64,000 nucleotides of DNA from Sphingobacterium sp. SYP-B4668 (GTDB lineage Bacteria; Bacteroidota; Bacteroidia; Sphingobacteriales; Sphingobacteriaceae). The notes beneath the pieces are model-generated. The model searched no databases, had not been told where the DNA came from, and saw only the letters and a program-made list of their open reading frames with translations. Position 1 is the first letter of the stretch; every line of letters begins with the position of its first letter. The position numbers and the translations under genes are program-made. Where the stretch lies: the NCBI RefSeq assembly GCF_027627455.1, contig NZ_CP115483.1, forward strand, positions 434,001-498,000. Direction: 5' to 3'. Positions 10,701 to 19,397 of this stretch are shown one piece after another.

Positions 10701-10830
10701 ACAGTTGGTGGGATACAACCTCGCCGTATGGGATACGGTCAAATTGTGGGATCCGGAGCTGGCAAATAAGAATGGATATGCTTACCCTATCCCTAGTCGA
10801 TTTGCTTTTCAAGTGTATGTGAATTTTTAA
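7735..10830 (+). CDS. SusC/RagA-family TonB-dependent outer-membrane transporter
   Basis: A 1031-residue SusC with signal peptide (1-29), CarboxypepD_reg domain (about 38-112, LKGTVYDMDGQKLQSVSI), TonB-box-like DEAVVVGMGTQRK at 118-130, plug (VLKDASATAVYGVRGANGV) and a barrel ending VYVNF. It follows the IPT/NHL lipoprotein by 3 bp and precedes SusD by about 50 to 90 bp. The downstream phospholipase C and metallophosphoesterase suggest that the imported ligand is a phosphorylated organic compound, for example a phospholipid head group or a phosphate-bearing polymer; this is inference from context only. Confidence 0.96.
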   Translation: MNIVDKNSWKYVVFSIVLMLCTTVAAKAQVVDTTQSNIALKGTVYDMDGQKLQSVSIHIKDRPGTGWATDKDGNFTINASLGDILIFSFTGYENMEFQALKSSLAVEIRLKPADNVLDEAVVVGMGTQRKISLVGAVTSVNVKDLQMPATSLNNLIGGRVPGIISMQNSGEPGKNVSEFWIRGIGTFGANSGALVLVDGLEGTLSQIDPADVESFSVLKDASATAVYGVRGANGVILITTKRGQDQNLQITGRASQTLSRLNKLPDYLGSYDYAVLANEAMVVSGKQPLYNDVQLELIKNGLDQDLYPNVDWQEEILNRTSLQQTYYASARGGGSVARYFLSLGMSNESAAYKQDNVSKYNRKVGYNSYNYRLNLDLNVTKTTSVYMGLDGFNSINYLPGMVNTDWLWSAQAKLTPLTVPMQYSNGAAPAFGSGDEISPYVLLNKTGMSTREEYRNMATLAINQNFDFLVKGLKARVQGAFDNISYFTEMRDKRPDLFNATGRNTNGELIMVKKVNGYDVRYGTTESQWRKYHLESNINYEHVSDQGHRIGGLLYYYMSSEGATNETSSMTAIPKRYQGISSRLTYGYNDTYLVDANFGYTGSENFKRGEQFGFFPSIAVGWVPSQYKYVQDNLPFLNFFKIRASYGTVGNDRISNDRFPYLTIINSNAPGGWGGQGLIESVVGADNLAWEVAKKANLGIEAKMLNNKFEFIVDIFNDNREGIFQRRTQLPTWVGAVTMPYGNVGSMKSYGADGNISYSFDMGRNTGMTLRGNFTYATNKVTNWEQPYQKYDYLSFTDKPYNVLRGFKAIGLFKDELDVHNSPTQFGDLRPGDIKYMDVNGDGVIDNDDRIPLSYSPMPRLMYGFGMEVRHKALTVGVLLRGTGRTDFFLNNNGYGYLPFYGGPIGNVLSIVNNQENRWTPASYSGDPSTENQDALFPRLSYGRNPNNEVFSSFWLSDSRYLRLQEVSINYSLKRDMLKKMLGIKSVDLQLVGYNLAVWDTVKLWDPELANKNGYAYPIPSRFAFQVYVNF

Positions 10831-10881
10831 GAATCTCATTTAATAAATCCCTATGCATCGATTCTGATCGGTAAATGGAAA

Positions 10882-12948
10882 ATGAGAATGGGGATAGACG
10901 AAGTAATATTTATAGATATGTTATTGAAAACACTTAACGATTATATACATCGTACAATTAAAAGAAAGAAGCAGTATGCGACCCTATTGGTGTTTGCTGC
11001 TGGTCTCATGACCTCGTCCTGTAATTTCTTGGATGTGGACGACTATTTTGAAGATACATTGAGCATTGACTCGGTCTTTCAGAATAAGATTTATCTGGAG
11101 CGCTATCTGTGGGGTACTGCCGCGATGCTACCCGATGAAGCCAATATATTCCTGAACAGTTACTATCCTGCGATATTGGGCAGTGATGAAGGATTTACGA
11201 TGTGGGAAGACAACTATGCCCCACAGCGATTTCTATTGGATAGGGTAAATGCGGACGATTTGGGCAGCATGAATACATGGCCAAGGTTGTATATGGTGGT
11301 GCGCAAAGCGAACACGATAATTGCACGGATAGATGAATGTAAGGACCTGACGGGACAGGAAAAGAGAGAGATTATTGGATACGCACATTTCTTGCGTGGA
11401 TATGCGTATTATCAATTACTCTTGAGCTACGGGCCAGTGCTCATAGCGGGAGACGAAGTCTATGAAACAAGTTTGCCGGCTGAGGCATACCAAAAATATC
11501 GATCTACCTATGATGAGAGTGTAGATTATATCTGTCAGGAACTGGAGACGGCCGCCAGTTATATTCCTGCCGTAGTGGCTATCCCGGTCTTCGGCCGACC
11601 TACTAAAGCCGCGGCATATGGACTGGTAGCACGGCTGAGGGTATATGCTGCAAGTCCACTGTTCAATGGAGGACAAGCTGCGAAAATCTATTTTTCGGAT
11701 TTTGTCAGACAGTCTGATCAGGTGCACTACGTATCTCAGGTGTATGACGAAAAGAAATGGGCATTGGCGGCAGCGGCCTGTAAGCGGGTCATGGATATGG
11801 ACTTTCAATTGCATACGGTAGAGGCTGCAAATGATACGCCTCCACTTCCAGCGGGAATTACCTATGATCGTAACTATTATAAGACATGGCCAGAAGGAGC
11901 AGCAGGGATAGATCACCTACGCTCGTATGCTGAGATGTTTAATGGCGAGGCGCTGGGATTTAAAAACAAAGAATTTGTATTTGCCAAAAATTCATCGGAG
12001 GTGAAGAATGTGACGAAGCACTCTTTCCCGGCCCAGTTTGGCGGGTGGAATGGATATGGTATCCCACAAAAAATTATAGATGCCTATAAAATGGCCGATG
12101 GCCGAGACATCAACCACTCGAGTGGTTTGTTCCCTTATTCGGAAACCGGCTTTAGTACCAAGGATTCTACCTTTTCGGGCTATGTCGTCAAGCCGAATGT
12201 AAGTACGATGTATCTCAATAGGGAGGCCCGATTCTACGCGTCGATCGGTTTCAGCGGTTGTCTATGGCCGATGAATTCGACTACAGAAAGTGGGAAATTT
12301 TTGCAGCAGGTTTTTTATTATGTGGATGGCAATTCAGGAAAGAGTGCCGCCATCTCTGTGGATGCGCGCAACTATCCCATCACAGGGTATGTCTCGAAAA
12401 AGTATATCCACCCGGATGATGCTTGGAGTGGGTCGAATGCTTCGCTATTGGACAAGTCATTCCCGATCGTGCGGCTGGCGGATATCCTGCTGATGTATGC
12501 GGAGTGCCTGAACAACCTCACGGGTGTGCACCAGGTGGTCGATCCAGTGACGGAGGTGACCTATAGTTTTTCTCGAAACACCGAAGAAATTGCAAGCGCT
12601 TTCAATAAAGTGAGATATAGAAGTGGATTGCCTGGATTGACCGATGATCAACTCGGTAATCCGAAGCTCTTTTTTGATGCCTTGGCAACGGAGCGAATGA
12701 TCGAATTTCTACATGAGGGCCTACGTTACTACGACATGAGGCGGTGGGGTATCGTGGCAGAAGAGGAAGCGAAGCCTATCATGGGAATGGACGCTGAGCG
12801 GACAGCACGGAATGGATATTTCAACCGGGTGATCAGTAATTATCCCAGTGTCCGGAATCGAGACTTTAAATCAAAGATGATACTCTTGCCGATAGACAAA
12901 CAAGAAATCATGCGCGTCCGTACATTGGATCAGAACCCAGGGTGGTAG
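10882..12948 (+). CDS. SusD/RagB-like nutrient-binding lipoprotein
   Basis: A 688-residue SusD-family lipoprotein. Starts at 10882, 10888 or 10918 (MLLKTLND) are all in frame; the last gives a more ordinary signal length. The lipobox is LMTSSC (Cys47 from the first Met), followed by NFLDVDDYF. The helical core shows GYAHFLRGYAYYQLLLSYGPV, and the C-terminus carries ATERMIEFLHEGLRYYDMRR, the family signature. It is longer than the usual 500-600 residues, with added loops in the middle. It should cap the SusC encoded upstream. Confidence 0.94.
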   Translation: MRMGIDEVIFIDMLLKTLNDYIHRTIKRKKQYATLLVFAAGLMTSSCNFLDVDDYFEDTLSIDSVFQNKIYLERYLWGTAAMLPDEANIFLNSYYPAILGSDEGFTMWEDNYAPQRFLLDRVNADDLGSMNTWPRLYMVVRKANTIIARIDECKDLTGQEKREIIGYAHFLRGYAYYQLLLSYGPVLIAGDEVYETSLPAEAYQKYRSTYDESVDYICQELETAASYIPAVVAIPVFGRPTKAAAYGLVARLRVYAASPLFNGGQAAKIYFSDFVRQSDQVHYVSQVYDEKKWALAAAACKRVMDMDFQLHTVEAANDTPPLPAGITYDRNYYKTWPEGAAGIDHLRSYAEMFNGEALGFKNKEFVFAKNSSEVKNVTKHSFPAQFGGWNGYGIPQKIIDAYKMADGRDINHSSGLFPYSETGFSTKDSTFSGYVVKPNVSTMYLNREARFYASIGFSGCLWPMNSTTESGKFLQQVFYYVDGNSGKSAAISVDARNYPITGYVSKKYIHPDDAWSGSNASLLDKSFPIVRLADILLMYAECLNNLTGVHQVVDPVTEVTYSFSRNTEEIASAFNKVRYRSGLPGLTDDQLGNPKLFFDALATERMIEFLHEGLRYYDMRRWGIVAEEEAKPIMGMDAERTARNGYFNRVISNYPSVRNRDFKSKMILLPIDKQEIMRVRTLDQNPGW

Positions 12949-12972
12949 CACTGATCGTAGGAAAACAATAGT

Positions 12973-13875
12973 TTGAAAATGAAAATGGAAAATATGAAAA
13001 ATATTTTAATATATGGTTTGGTGGTGCTGTACGTACTGGTGAATACGTCATGTGAAAAAGACCTCCTCGATAAGGAGCAATACCATAATGTGATTTATTT
13101 AAAAAGTGATGGCAATAATATCTTCTCGTATACCCATATGATGAATGATTCGGTATCGCAAGGATTTTTGACCGTGGGTAGCGGTGGCAGTACACCTTTG
13201 AAAGAGGATATCGTGGTGACGATGGAGTTGGATACCGCTCGATTGAACCGTTACAATTTTAGGAACTTTGGATCGGACTATGCTAAATATGTGCAACTGG
13301 TGGACTCCAATCTGTATGTCCTGCCTTCTCGGCAGATCATCTTGAAGAAAGGCGACCCCAATATGACAACGTTTTTCCCTATTGAAATCGATGCGAATAC
13401 CTTATCTCCCGATACGGTATACATGATTCCGTTCCGAATTGTGGAAGCGGGTGGAGTAGAAGTGAATCCACAGAAAAATTTTGTGTTTTATAAGCCGGAG
13501 TTGGCGAATGGGTATTCGTCGCCTAAATCACGATCGTACCGCATGAAGGGTACGCGCCAAACATCGGATGGGCTAGTGTCGTCGATGACCACGACCAAAA
13601 ATCTATTGCCATTGGCTCACAATCGAGTTCGATTGTTCCCCGATAACTTGTCCCCATCGACCAATCTAGCGGATATCCAAAATAAGACTATTGTGCTGAT
13701 TGTGGAAAAGGATAACCAAGTCCGAATCAAGCCTTTTAAAAATGTGATGGTGGAGGTCTTGGGCGCCTGTTACTATGATCCGAAGGAAAAGGTATTTAAT
13801 CTGGACTATCGATATCGGCAGCCCGGGCAATCGGCTTGGATTAAAGTGAAGGAAGTACTGACACGTGTCGAGTAG
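12973..13875 (+). CDS. Lipoprotein with DUF4361 / BT_3044-like domain
   Basis: A 300-residue lipoprotein (lipobox VNTSC, Cys27 from the first Met; Met8 at 12994 would also give a normal signal peptide). The N-terminal half (YHNVIYLKSDGNNIFSYT, DIVVTMELDTARLNRYN, LPSRQIILKKGDPN) follows the DUF1735-like fold found in BT_3044-type proteins, and the C-terminal half fits DUF4361. These are surface ligand-binding accessory lipoproteins of SusCD operons (SusE/F-like by position). It begins 24 bp after SusD. No enzymatic motif is visible. Confidence 0.82.
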   Translation: MKMKMENMKNILIYGLVVLYVLVNTSCEKDLLDKEQYHNVIYLKSDGNNIFSYTHMMNDSVSQGFLTVGSGGSTPLKEDIVVTMELDTARLNRYNFRNFGSDYAKYVQLVDSNLYVLPSRQIILKKGDPNMTTFFPIEIDANTLSPDTVYMIPFRIVEAGGVEVNPQKNFVFYKPELANGYSSPKSRSYRMKGTRQTSDGLVSSMTTTKNLLPLAHNRVRLFPDNLSPSTNLADIQNKTIVLIVEKDNQVRIKPFKNVMVEVLGACYYDPKEKVFNLDYRYRQPGQSAWIKVKEVLTRVE

Positions 13876-14000
13876 CTTCTGAATCAAGTGTTTTACATTT
13901 TAGAACTATAAATTATGAAACCATCATGATTTTTCAAGCCACACAGTGGGATGAATAAATCTGATAGCTTCATCACCGTTAAAAAACAAATTATATACAG

Positions 14001-15392
14001 ATGAAAATTCATATATCATATTTGACCGTACTGCTCCTATTGCTGGTCTCCTGTAAAGACGATAGCCTAATTGTGCCTGATCGTGCGGATTTTGGACTGT
14101 CGCTGACGACGGTCAACTTTCTGAGCGAGGCCGAATCTAAGGATGTCGAGGTGCTGAACGCCGGAACAGGTGTACAAGCAGAGGTCATCTCGGAGGCAAC
14201 TCCTTGGTGTACCGTGAAGGTGTCGGGAAATAAAGTGACTGTCAGTGTAGAGGACAATCTGCTGGTCAAGAGTAGGAATGCCACAGTGGAGGTGGTCAGT
14301 GGTGACAAAAGAAACAGCATCTTGATTAGGCAGGCGGGTAAAAAATTCACCAATATAGCTGGGGTACAGGAGCTGACGGTGGAAGCAGGTATGGGTGAGG
14401 TAACCTTGCACTGGAAGGAACCGACTGCGGATAATTTTTCGCATGTCGTTGTTTCGTACGAAAAGGAAGGCCAAGTCATCAGCACTTCGCTGGAACCTGG
14501 CGTAGTCGAACATCGGATAGTGGGGCTTCGCAATATCGACGGGGTGTATGATTTTCATGTCCAATCCGTGGACAAGGAAGGCGATTTGGGTGAAATAGTA
14601 AGCATTAGCAAGCAGGTGGAAAAGTTGGTGGCTTTTGGATTTTCCAAGCTAGAGGTGAAAAATTGGTTACCTTATCATTTTAGGACGGGGGAAAATGTCA
14701 GGAAGACTACATTGCAGATAACGACGAATGAATTTAATGCAGACGAGCAGGTGAGCTTATCTTTTAGTGTGGACAAACAGGCCCTGGATACCTATAACCA
14801 AAAGAATGGAACGAACCATCAATTGGTGTCGCCATCAACGGCGACTCTTCCGAGTTCATTTGTATTCGCTGGCAAGCGAAATGTTGAAGAGATGGATGTT
14901 TTGTTGGATTTTGACGAATTGCAAGATGCAAAATCGTATGCGTTACCGATTACAATAAAGACCGTGTCGAGTGGTGGTATCAGTGCGACTCACGCTACCG
15001 TGCTACTCATTTATTATGTAGATGACCTATCGGGCTGGTATACCGTAGAACGACTTGCTAGCTCGGGTGAAGGTACAGGTGCCTATCCGAAACCCGAAAG
15101 TGATAGAAGAAGATATATCAAGCGGACAGGGGCATTGACCTGGGAAACGGGATATCTTTTCGGTAGCTATAGTAAGAGTGAGCAGGATGTCGGTGGGATA
15201 AATACCATTCAGTACATCAAACTGGATCCCGCGACCAAGAAAATTGCCATCCAACAGGGTAACTATGCTGTTGCAGAACAAGCGAATCTATTTGATGCGG
15301 GTAAAAACGAATTGACCATTAAGTATCTTTATCGGGACTGGGCCGGATGGTGGTCACATGAGCGTATGTATAACAGATCATTTTCAAAATAA
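14001..15392 (+). CDS. Surface lipoprotein with BACON, fibronectin-like and DUF1735-like domains
   Basis: A 463-residue lipoprotein (lipobox LLVSC, Cys18). A BACON domain spans about 35-112 (ATPWCTVKVSGNKVTVSVED, then SILIRQAGKKF), a fibronectin-III or DUF4998-like domain follows at about 115-208 (VTLHWKEPTADNFSHVVVSY), and a DUF1735-like domain lies at about 212-330 (DTYNQKNGTNHQLVSPSTA). The C-terminal domain is aromatic-rich (YRDWAGWWSHERMY). BACON domains are thought to bind carbohydrate or glycoprotein surfaces, and the multi-domain rod probably presents a binding site at the cell surface. It sits in the same operon as the preceding SusCD pair, 125 bp after the DUF4361 gene and 22 bp before the phospholipase start at 15415. 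Confidence 0.83.
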   Translation: MKIHISYLTVLLLLLVSCKDDSLIVPDRADFGLSLTTVNFLSEAESKDVEVLNAGTGVQAEVISEATPWCTVKVSGNKVTVSVEDNLLVKSRNATVEVVSGDKRNSILIRQAGKKFTNIAGVQELTVEAGMGEVTLHWKEPTADNFSHVVVSYEKEGQVISTSLEPGVVEHRIVGLRNIDGVYDFHVQSVDKEGDLGEIVSISKQVEKLVAFGFSKLEVKNWLPYHFRTGENVRKTTLQITTNEFNADEQVSLSFSVDKQALDTYNQKNGTNHQLVSPSTATLPSSFVFAGKRNVEEMDVLLDFDELQDAKSYALPITIKTVSSGGISATHATVLLIYYVDDLSGWYTVERLASSGEGTGAYPKPESDRRRYIKRTGALTWETGYLFGSYSKSEQDVGGINTIQYIKLDPATKKIAIQQGNYAVAEQANLFDAGKNELTIKYLYRDWAGWWSHERMYNRSFSK

Positions 15393-15414
15393 TAGACGAA
15401 CCGAATTTAATTTT

Positions 15415-17907
15415 ATGGATAATAGAAGAGACTTTTTAAAAAAGGCCGCGATGCTCGCGGGAGGAATGTCTATGTCACAGTTGTTGTCTTCCTCGATAGC
15501 AAAGGCAATGGCTATCGATCCTCAGCTGGGGAGTACGTTCCAGGACGCAGAGCATGTGGTTTTATTGATGCAGGAGAACCGATCTTTTGACCATGCTTTT
15601 GGTACGTTGCAGGGCGTGCGTGGATTTAACGATCCACGCGCAATACTGCAACCCAATGGGCGCAAAGTGTGGTTGCAGCGTAATAAGGCGGGACAGACAT
15701 ATGCTCCCTTTCGATTAGATATCAAAGATTCTAAAATCACGTGGATGGGCTGCCTGCCACATAATTGGCCCGATCAGACAGATGCTCGTAATCAGGGAAA
15801 AATGGATCGCTGGTTGGAGGTCAAGAGTTGGGGATCTAACGATGCAGGGGAGATTCCCTTGACGATGGGGCATTATACACGTGAGGATATTCCTTTTTAC
15901 TACTCGTTGGCAGATGCTTTTACCGTTTGCGATCAGCATTTTTGCTCAAGCCTGACGGGAACCAATCCCAATCGATTGTATTTCTGGACAGGTAATATTC
16001 GGGAAAACTTGGACGGTAAGGCTTTGGTATGGAATGGGGATTCGGAATTTAGCGGAAAGGCAAACTGGAAGACTTTTCCAGAGCGATTGTCGGCACTCGG
16101 GGTAGATTGGAAAATCTACCAAAATGAGATATCATCAAGTAGTGCCGGTTATGCTGGCGAAGCGAATAGTTGGTTGGGTAACTTTGGCTGTAATGTCATG
16201 GAATATTATCCACAATATGAAGTCAAATACAGTAAGCGGTATCGGCACCTGTTGGAAGAGCGGAGGAAGAGCTTGGAAAAACAGATTCAAGAAAAAAAGG
16301 CAAATGGAAGTCCTGCGGACGAGGCTTTAAAAAAACTTGAGGGGCAGTTGCAAGGTGTACTGAAGGAACAGGAAATCTATACGCCGGCCAACTTTGATCG
16401 GCTAAGTGAGCATACGAAGGATATCCACAAGCGAGCATTTGTGAACAACAGTGCTAGACCTGATTATATGGAGTTGGAAAAAATGGAGTATCAAGATGGG
16501 GATATGCTCCGCAGTTTGCAAATTCCAAAAGGCGATATTTTGCATCAGTTTAGAGAAGATGTAAAGTCGGGGTCGTTACCAACGGTTTCGTGGTTGGCTG
16601 CTCCACAGCTTTTCTCGGATCATCCCGACTCGCCGTGGTTTGGCGCATGGTATGTGAGCGAGGTAATGAATATCTTGACACAGAACCCGGAGGTTTGGAA
16701 AAAAACAATCTTTATCCTAACATACGATGAGAATGATGGTTACTTTGATCATGTGGCCCCATTTGCTGCACCAAATCCCTATCGAACAGATTCGGGTAAG
16801 GTCTCGTCTGGCATTGATGCAAAATTAGAGTATGTCCGTAAGGAGGATCAATACTATCCCGAAAGTGGACGAGAGAGCAACATTGGCCTCGGCTATCGTG
16901 TCCCACTGGTCGTCGCTTCGCCCTGGTCTCGAGGTGGATGGGTGAATTCACAGATATTTGACCATACCTCACCCTTGCAGTTCCTGGAAAAATTTGTGGG
17001 ATACAAACTTGGTAAAGAGGTTAAGGAAACCAATATTTCGGAATGGCGAAGGACGGTGTGTGGGGATTTGACCTCTATTTTTAGGCCCTATCATGGGGAG
17101 GCCATTACCAAGCCTGTCTTTTTGGAAAGGAAGCCTTTTTACGAAAGTATCCATCAAGCCAAGTTTAAGGACTTGCCAAAAGGATTCAAGGCCTTGACCG
17201 AGCCCGAAATAGAACAGATCCAAGATAGGGCTTCGGAATCACCGTATTTTCCAAAACAAGAAAAAGGTATTCGCGATTCCTGCGCACTACCCTATGAGCT
17301 TGGTGTAAATGGGGTTTACGATGCTACGAGCGCCAGTTATCGGATATCTTTTGAAGCGGCAAACAAGGCATTTGGTGCTAAAGCGGCAGGATCTGCATTT
17401 ACGGTGTATCACCATGGAGCATTCAGACAAGAAGAGGGGCGTAGTTGGAATTATGCGGTGAAAGCGGGTGACAGACTGGAGGATACTTGGTCGCTGGCAG
17501 ACTGCGCATCTGGTCATTATCATCTATCGGTACATGGGCCCAACGGCTTTTACCGTTCTTTTAAAGGTGGAGAGCAGCACCCACAAGTGCACATAAGCTG
17601 TGCTTATGAACCTAGTAAGAGAGGAAAAGGATTGTCTGGACGACTGATCTGTACCTGCACCAATATGGGGGCTATCGATCGAGAGGTGGTGCTTGAAGAT
17701 AAGAGCTATGGCCAATCGAAACAGGTGTTGAAGATTAAAGCTGGAAAGCAGACTTCTTATGTCGTGAATACGGCGAGACAGCACTTTTGGTACGATCTGC
17801 GTGTGACCTGCAAAGGATTTTCTGATTTTGAGGAGCAATTTGCTGGGCGGGTAGAATCTGGAATTGCTTCTAAAACCGATCCGCTTATGGGAATGGGTAA
17901 AGCTTAG
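15415..17907 (+). CDS. Phosphocholine-type (non-haemolytic class) phospholipase C, Tat-exported
   Basis: An 830-residue phospholipase C. The frame is open from 15358, but 15415 is the likely start because it gives a twin-arginine leader (MDNRRDFLKKAAMLAGG) and avoids overlap with the upstream gene. The N-terminal phosphoesterase domain shows the family blocks VLLMQENRSFDHAFGTLQG, SLTGTNPNRLYFWTG (Thr183 is the likely nucleophile) and DENDGYFDHVAPF (metal ligands). After about residue 640 come two C-terminal DUF756-type beta domains. The family hydrolyses phosphatidylcholine or sphingomyelin to phosphocholine, and in other bacteria is often induced by phosphate starvation. Secretion through Tat fits a cofactor-loaded fold. 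Pairing with SusCD and a metallophosphoesterase suggests phosphate scavenging. Confidence 0.93.
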   Translation: MDNRRDFLKKAAMLAGGMSMSQLLSSSIAKAMAIDPQLGSTFQDAEHVVLLMQENRSFDHAFGTLQGVRGFNDPRAILQPNGRKVWLQRNKAGQTYAPFRLDIKDSKITWMGCLPHNWPDQTDARNQGKMDRWLEVKSWGSNDAGEIPLTMGHYTREDIPFYYSLADAFTVCDQHFCSSLTGTNPNRLYFWTGNIRENLDGKALVWNGDSEFSGKANWKTFPERLSALGVDWKIYQNEISSSSAGYAGEANSWLGNFGCNVMEYYPQYEVKYSKRYRHLLEERRKSLEKQIQEKKANGSPADEALKKLEGQLQGVLKEQEIYTPANFDRLSEHTKDIHKRAFVNNSARPDYMELEKMEYQDGDMLRSLQIPKGDILHQFREDVKSGSLPTVSWLAAPQLFSDHPDSPWFGAWYVSEVMNILTQNPEVWKKTIFILTYDENDGYFDHVAPFAAPNPYRTDSGKVSSGIDAKLEYVRKEDQYYPESGRESNIGLGYRVPLVVASPWSRGGWVNSQIFDHTSPLQFLEKFVGYKLGKEVKETNISEWRRTVCGDLTSIFRPYHGEAITKPVFLERKPFYESIHQAKFKDLPKGFKALTEPEIEQIQDRASESPYFPKQEKGIRDSCALPYELGVNGVYDATSASYRISFEAANKAFGAKAAGSAFTVYHHGAFRQEEGRSWNYAVKAGDRLEDTWSLADCASGHYHLSVHGPNGFYRSFKGGEQHPQVHISCAYEPSKRGKGLSGRLICTCTNMGAIDREVVLEDKSYGQSKQVLKIKAGKQTSYVVNTARQHFWYDLRVTCKGFSDFEEQFAGRVESGIASKTDPLMGMGKA

Positions 17908-17984
17908 ATAAATGTAAATGTTGAACACGGTCCGCTGGATTCCGATTTGATGGGATTGGTGATGACCGATATAAATAGGTATAG

Positions 17985-18833
17985 ATGAAATATGTATTCT
18001 TAATTTTTAGTTTAGCTGTGCTGACCTCCATCTGTCAGGCGCAGGGAAAATTCTCTTTTGCTTTTTTTACGGACTTGCACTTAAATAATAATACCAACAC
18101 AAGGTGTTTTGAAGGATTAGCACAGGCCACTCAACATGCAAAGGCCAAACGGATCGATTTTATTATGACCGGAGGGGACAATGTGGATGTCGATGCCTAT
18201 AAGGCCGAACAATTACCAAAAGCGAAGGAAATATTCCAAAGATATAAGGCGCAAGTGGATGCGTCTGGCATGAGATGGTATTATGCTATGGGTAATCATG
18301 ATCGGTATTGGCATCATGAGGGTAAGGATGGGGCAGGATTGTTTGAGTCTGTTTTGGGAAAAAGCTATTATAGTTTTGCGCATAAGGGCTGGCGTTTTAT
18401 TGTGTTGAATAGTACCCAGATCTGTGATGGAAAGTATTGTATAGATGATGTGCAGAAATCTTGGCTGAGTGAAGTGTTGGCGCAGACACCGAAAGATCAA
18501 CCGATCGTAGTGGTGAGCCACGTCCCTTTTCTATCGCTGTATTACCCTGTGTTGGAAGGATATTATACCGATGCGGATACCTTTGCTAACCAAAAGTCAA
18601 TTTTTGACATGTTTGGTGGACACAATTTGAAACTGGTATTGCAGGGACACCAACATCTGTATGAGGAAATCAAAGTGAAAGGAGTGCAATTTATTACGGC
18701 AGGAGCCATTTCGGCAAACTGGTGGGGAGGGGTATTTCACGGTACGCAAGAGGGGTATTTAAAAGTTAATGTAAATGGTGATGCCTTTACGTGGGACTAT
18801 CTGGATTATGACTGGAAGGTAAACGGAAAGTAA
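17985..18833 (+). CDS. Secreted metallophosphoesterase (calcineurin-like)
   Basis: A 282-residue protein with a Sec signal peptide (about 1-19, ending CQAQ) and the complete metallophosphoesterase motif set: FFTDLHLN, GGDNVD, GNHDRYW, VVSHVPF and QGHQHLYEE, which supply the two-metal site. It probably hydrolyses phosphomonoesters or phosphodiesters in the periplasm. It is the last gene of the operon beginning at 6385, 77 bp after the phospholipase C gene, and could release phosphate from phosphocholine or glycerophosphodiesters made by that enzyme; the coupling is inferred. A strong hairpin follows at 18946-18984. Confidence 0.93.
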   Translation: MKYVFLIFSLAVLTSICQAQGKFSFAFFTDLHLNNNTNTRCFEGLAQATQHAKAKRIDFIMTGGDNVDVDAYKAEQLPKAKEIFQRYKAQVDASGMRWYYAMGNHDRYWHHEGKDGAGLFESVLGKSYYSFAHKGWRFIVLNSTQICDGKYCIDDVQKSWLSEVLAQTPKDQPIVVVSHVPFLSLYYPVLEGYYTDADTFANQKSIFDMFGGHNLKLVLQGHQHLYEEIKVKGVQFITAGAISANWWGGVFHGTQEGYLKVNVNGDAFTWDYLDYDWKVNGK

Positions 18834-18945
18834 TATCCATAAGGCAACGATTGAGAACGAGGGGTTAGGTTTTAGAAGCTGCTGATTCGTGACTCGTGAC
18901 TAAAAGGGGCTGCGAAAGACCCAACGCCGTCTGTTAAAATAGAAG

Positions 18946-18984
18946 AAAGCACGCATGGATAGTAAGGCTATCAATGCGTGCTTT
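18946..18984. terminator. Strong hairpin between convergent genes, probable bidirectional terminator
   Basis: AAAGCACGCAT (18946-18956) pairs perfectly with ATGCGTGCTTT (18974-18984), continues through a G/A mismatch into GATAG/CTATC, and closes with a 5-nt loop. It lies between the end of the metallophosphoesterase (plus) and the end of the zinc-ribbon gene (minus). T-rich sequence follows it on the plus strand and, as the complement of GAAGAAA, on the minus strand. Confidence 0.8.
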
Positions 18985-19073
18985 TAGTTTGTAAAATGGA
19001 GCTTTGCTGTCTGTTGTTGGCACCGCAGTATGCCCCCTTTGCTATCCGTCACCTGCAAGTTGCCCGCTGTTAT

Positions 19074-19397
19074 TTAATCAAAGTCGAAAAAATCGGAAAG
19101 GAAGGATTTCTTCTTGTGGGGGTATTTTTGCTGGTATTCTCGGCTGTCTCTTGACTCACTATATCGATCGGATTCTTCTTCATAATTCCGTTTTTCATTA
19201 TAGTCCCGGTTGACAACTGGGCGTTCTTGATAGTTCGTTGTTGGGCTAGGCGCATTGTTTTGAGAAGACGCATACTGTAGTAATTTATCAAGTTCTCCCT
19301 TGTCCAACCATACGCCTCTACAGCTCGGACAATAGTCAATCTCTACCTGATGACGTTCGGTCATTAATAAGGTGTCATTACAATTTGGGCATTTCAT
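19074..19397 (-). CDS. Zinc-ribbon protein (TFIIB-type zinc finger, zf-TFIIB family)
   Basis: A 107-residue protein with an N-terminal MKCPNCNDTL and YCPSCRGVWLDKGELDKLL, four cysteines in the CxxC-x(n)-CxxC arrangement plus the Cys-Arg-Gly-x-Trp-Leu-Asp signature of the zf-TFIIB family. The C-terminal half is low-complexity and charged (Asn, Tyr, Arg, Glu, Ser rich), ending KKSFLSDFFDFD. Members are small cytosolic proteins of unknown role. It stands alone, convergent with the phospholipase operon and divergent from the FUSC gene. Confidence 0.9.
   Translation of the reverse strand: MKCPNCNDTLLMTERHQVEIDYCPSCRGVWLDKGELDKLLQYASSQNNAPSPTTNYQERPVVNRDYNEKRNYEEESDRYSESRDSREYQQKYPHKKKSFLSDFFDFD

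Noticed and set aside
14009..14564. Long antisense frames (165-174 codons) inside the BACON lipoprotein gene
   Set aside because: They are complements of a well-supported gene with no domain of their own; Ser/Thr/Pro-rich translations are typical shadows.
15358..15414. Extended N-terminus for the phospholipase C
   Set aside because: Would overlap the upstream gene and bury the twin-arginine motif 22 residues into the protein; start at 15415 is far better.
19070..19339. Second minus-strand frame overlapping the zinc-ribbon gene
   Set aside because: Shifted reading of the same DNA; only the frame at 19074-19397 carries the CxxC pairs.
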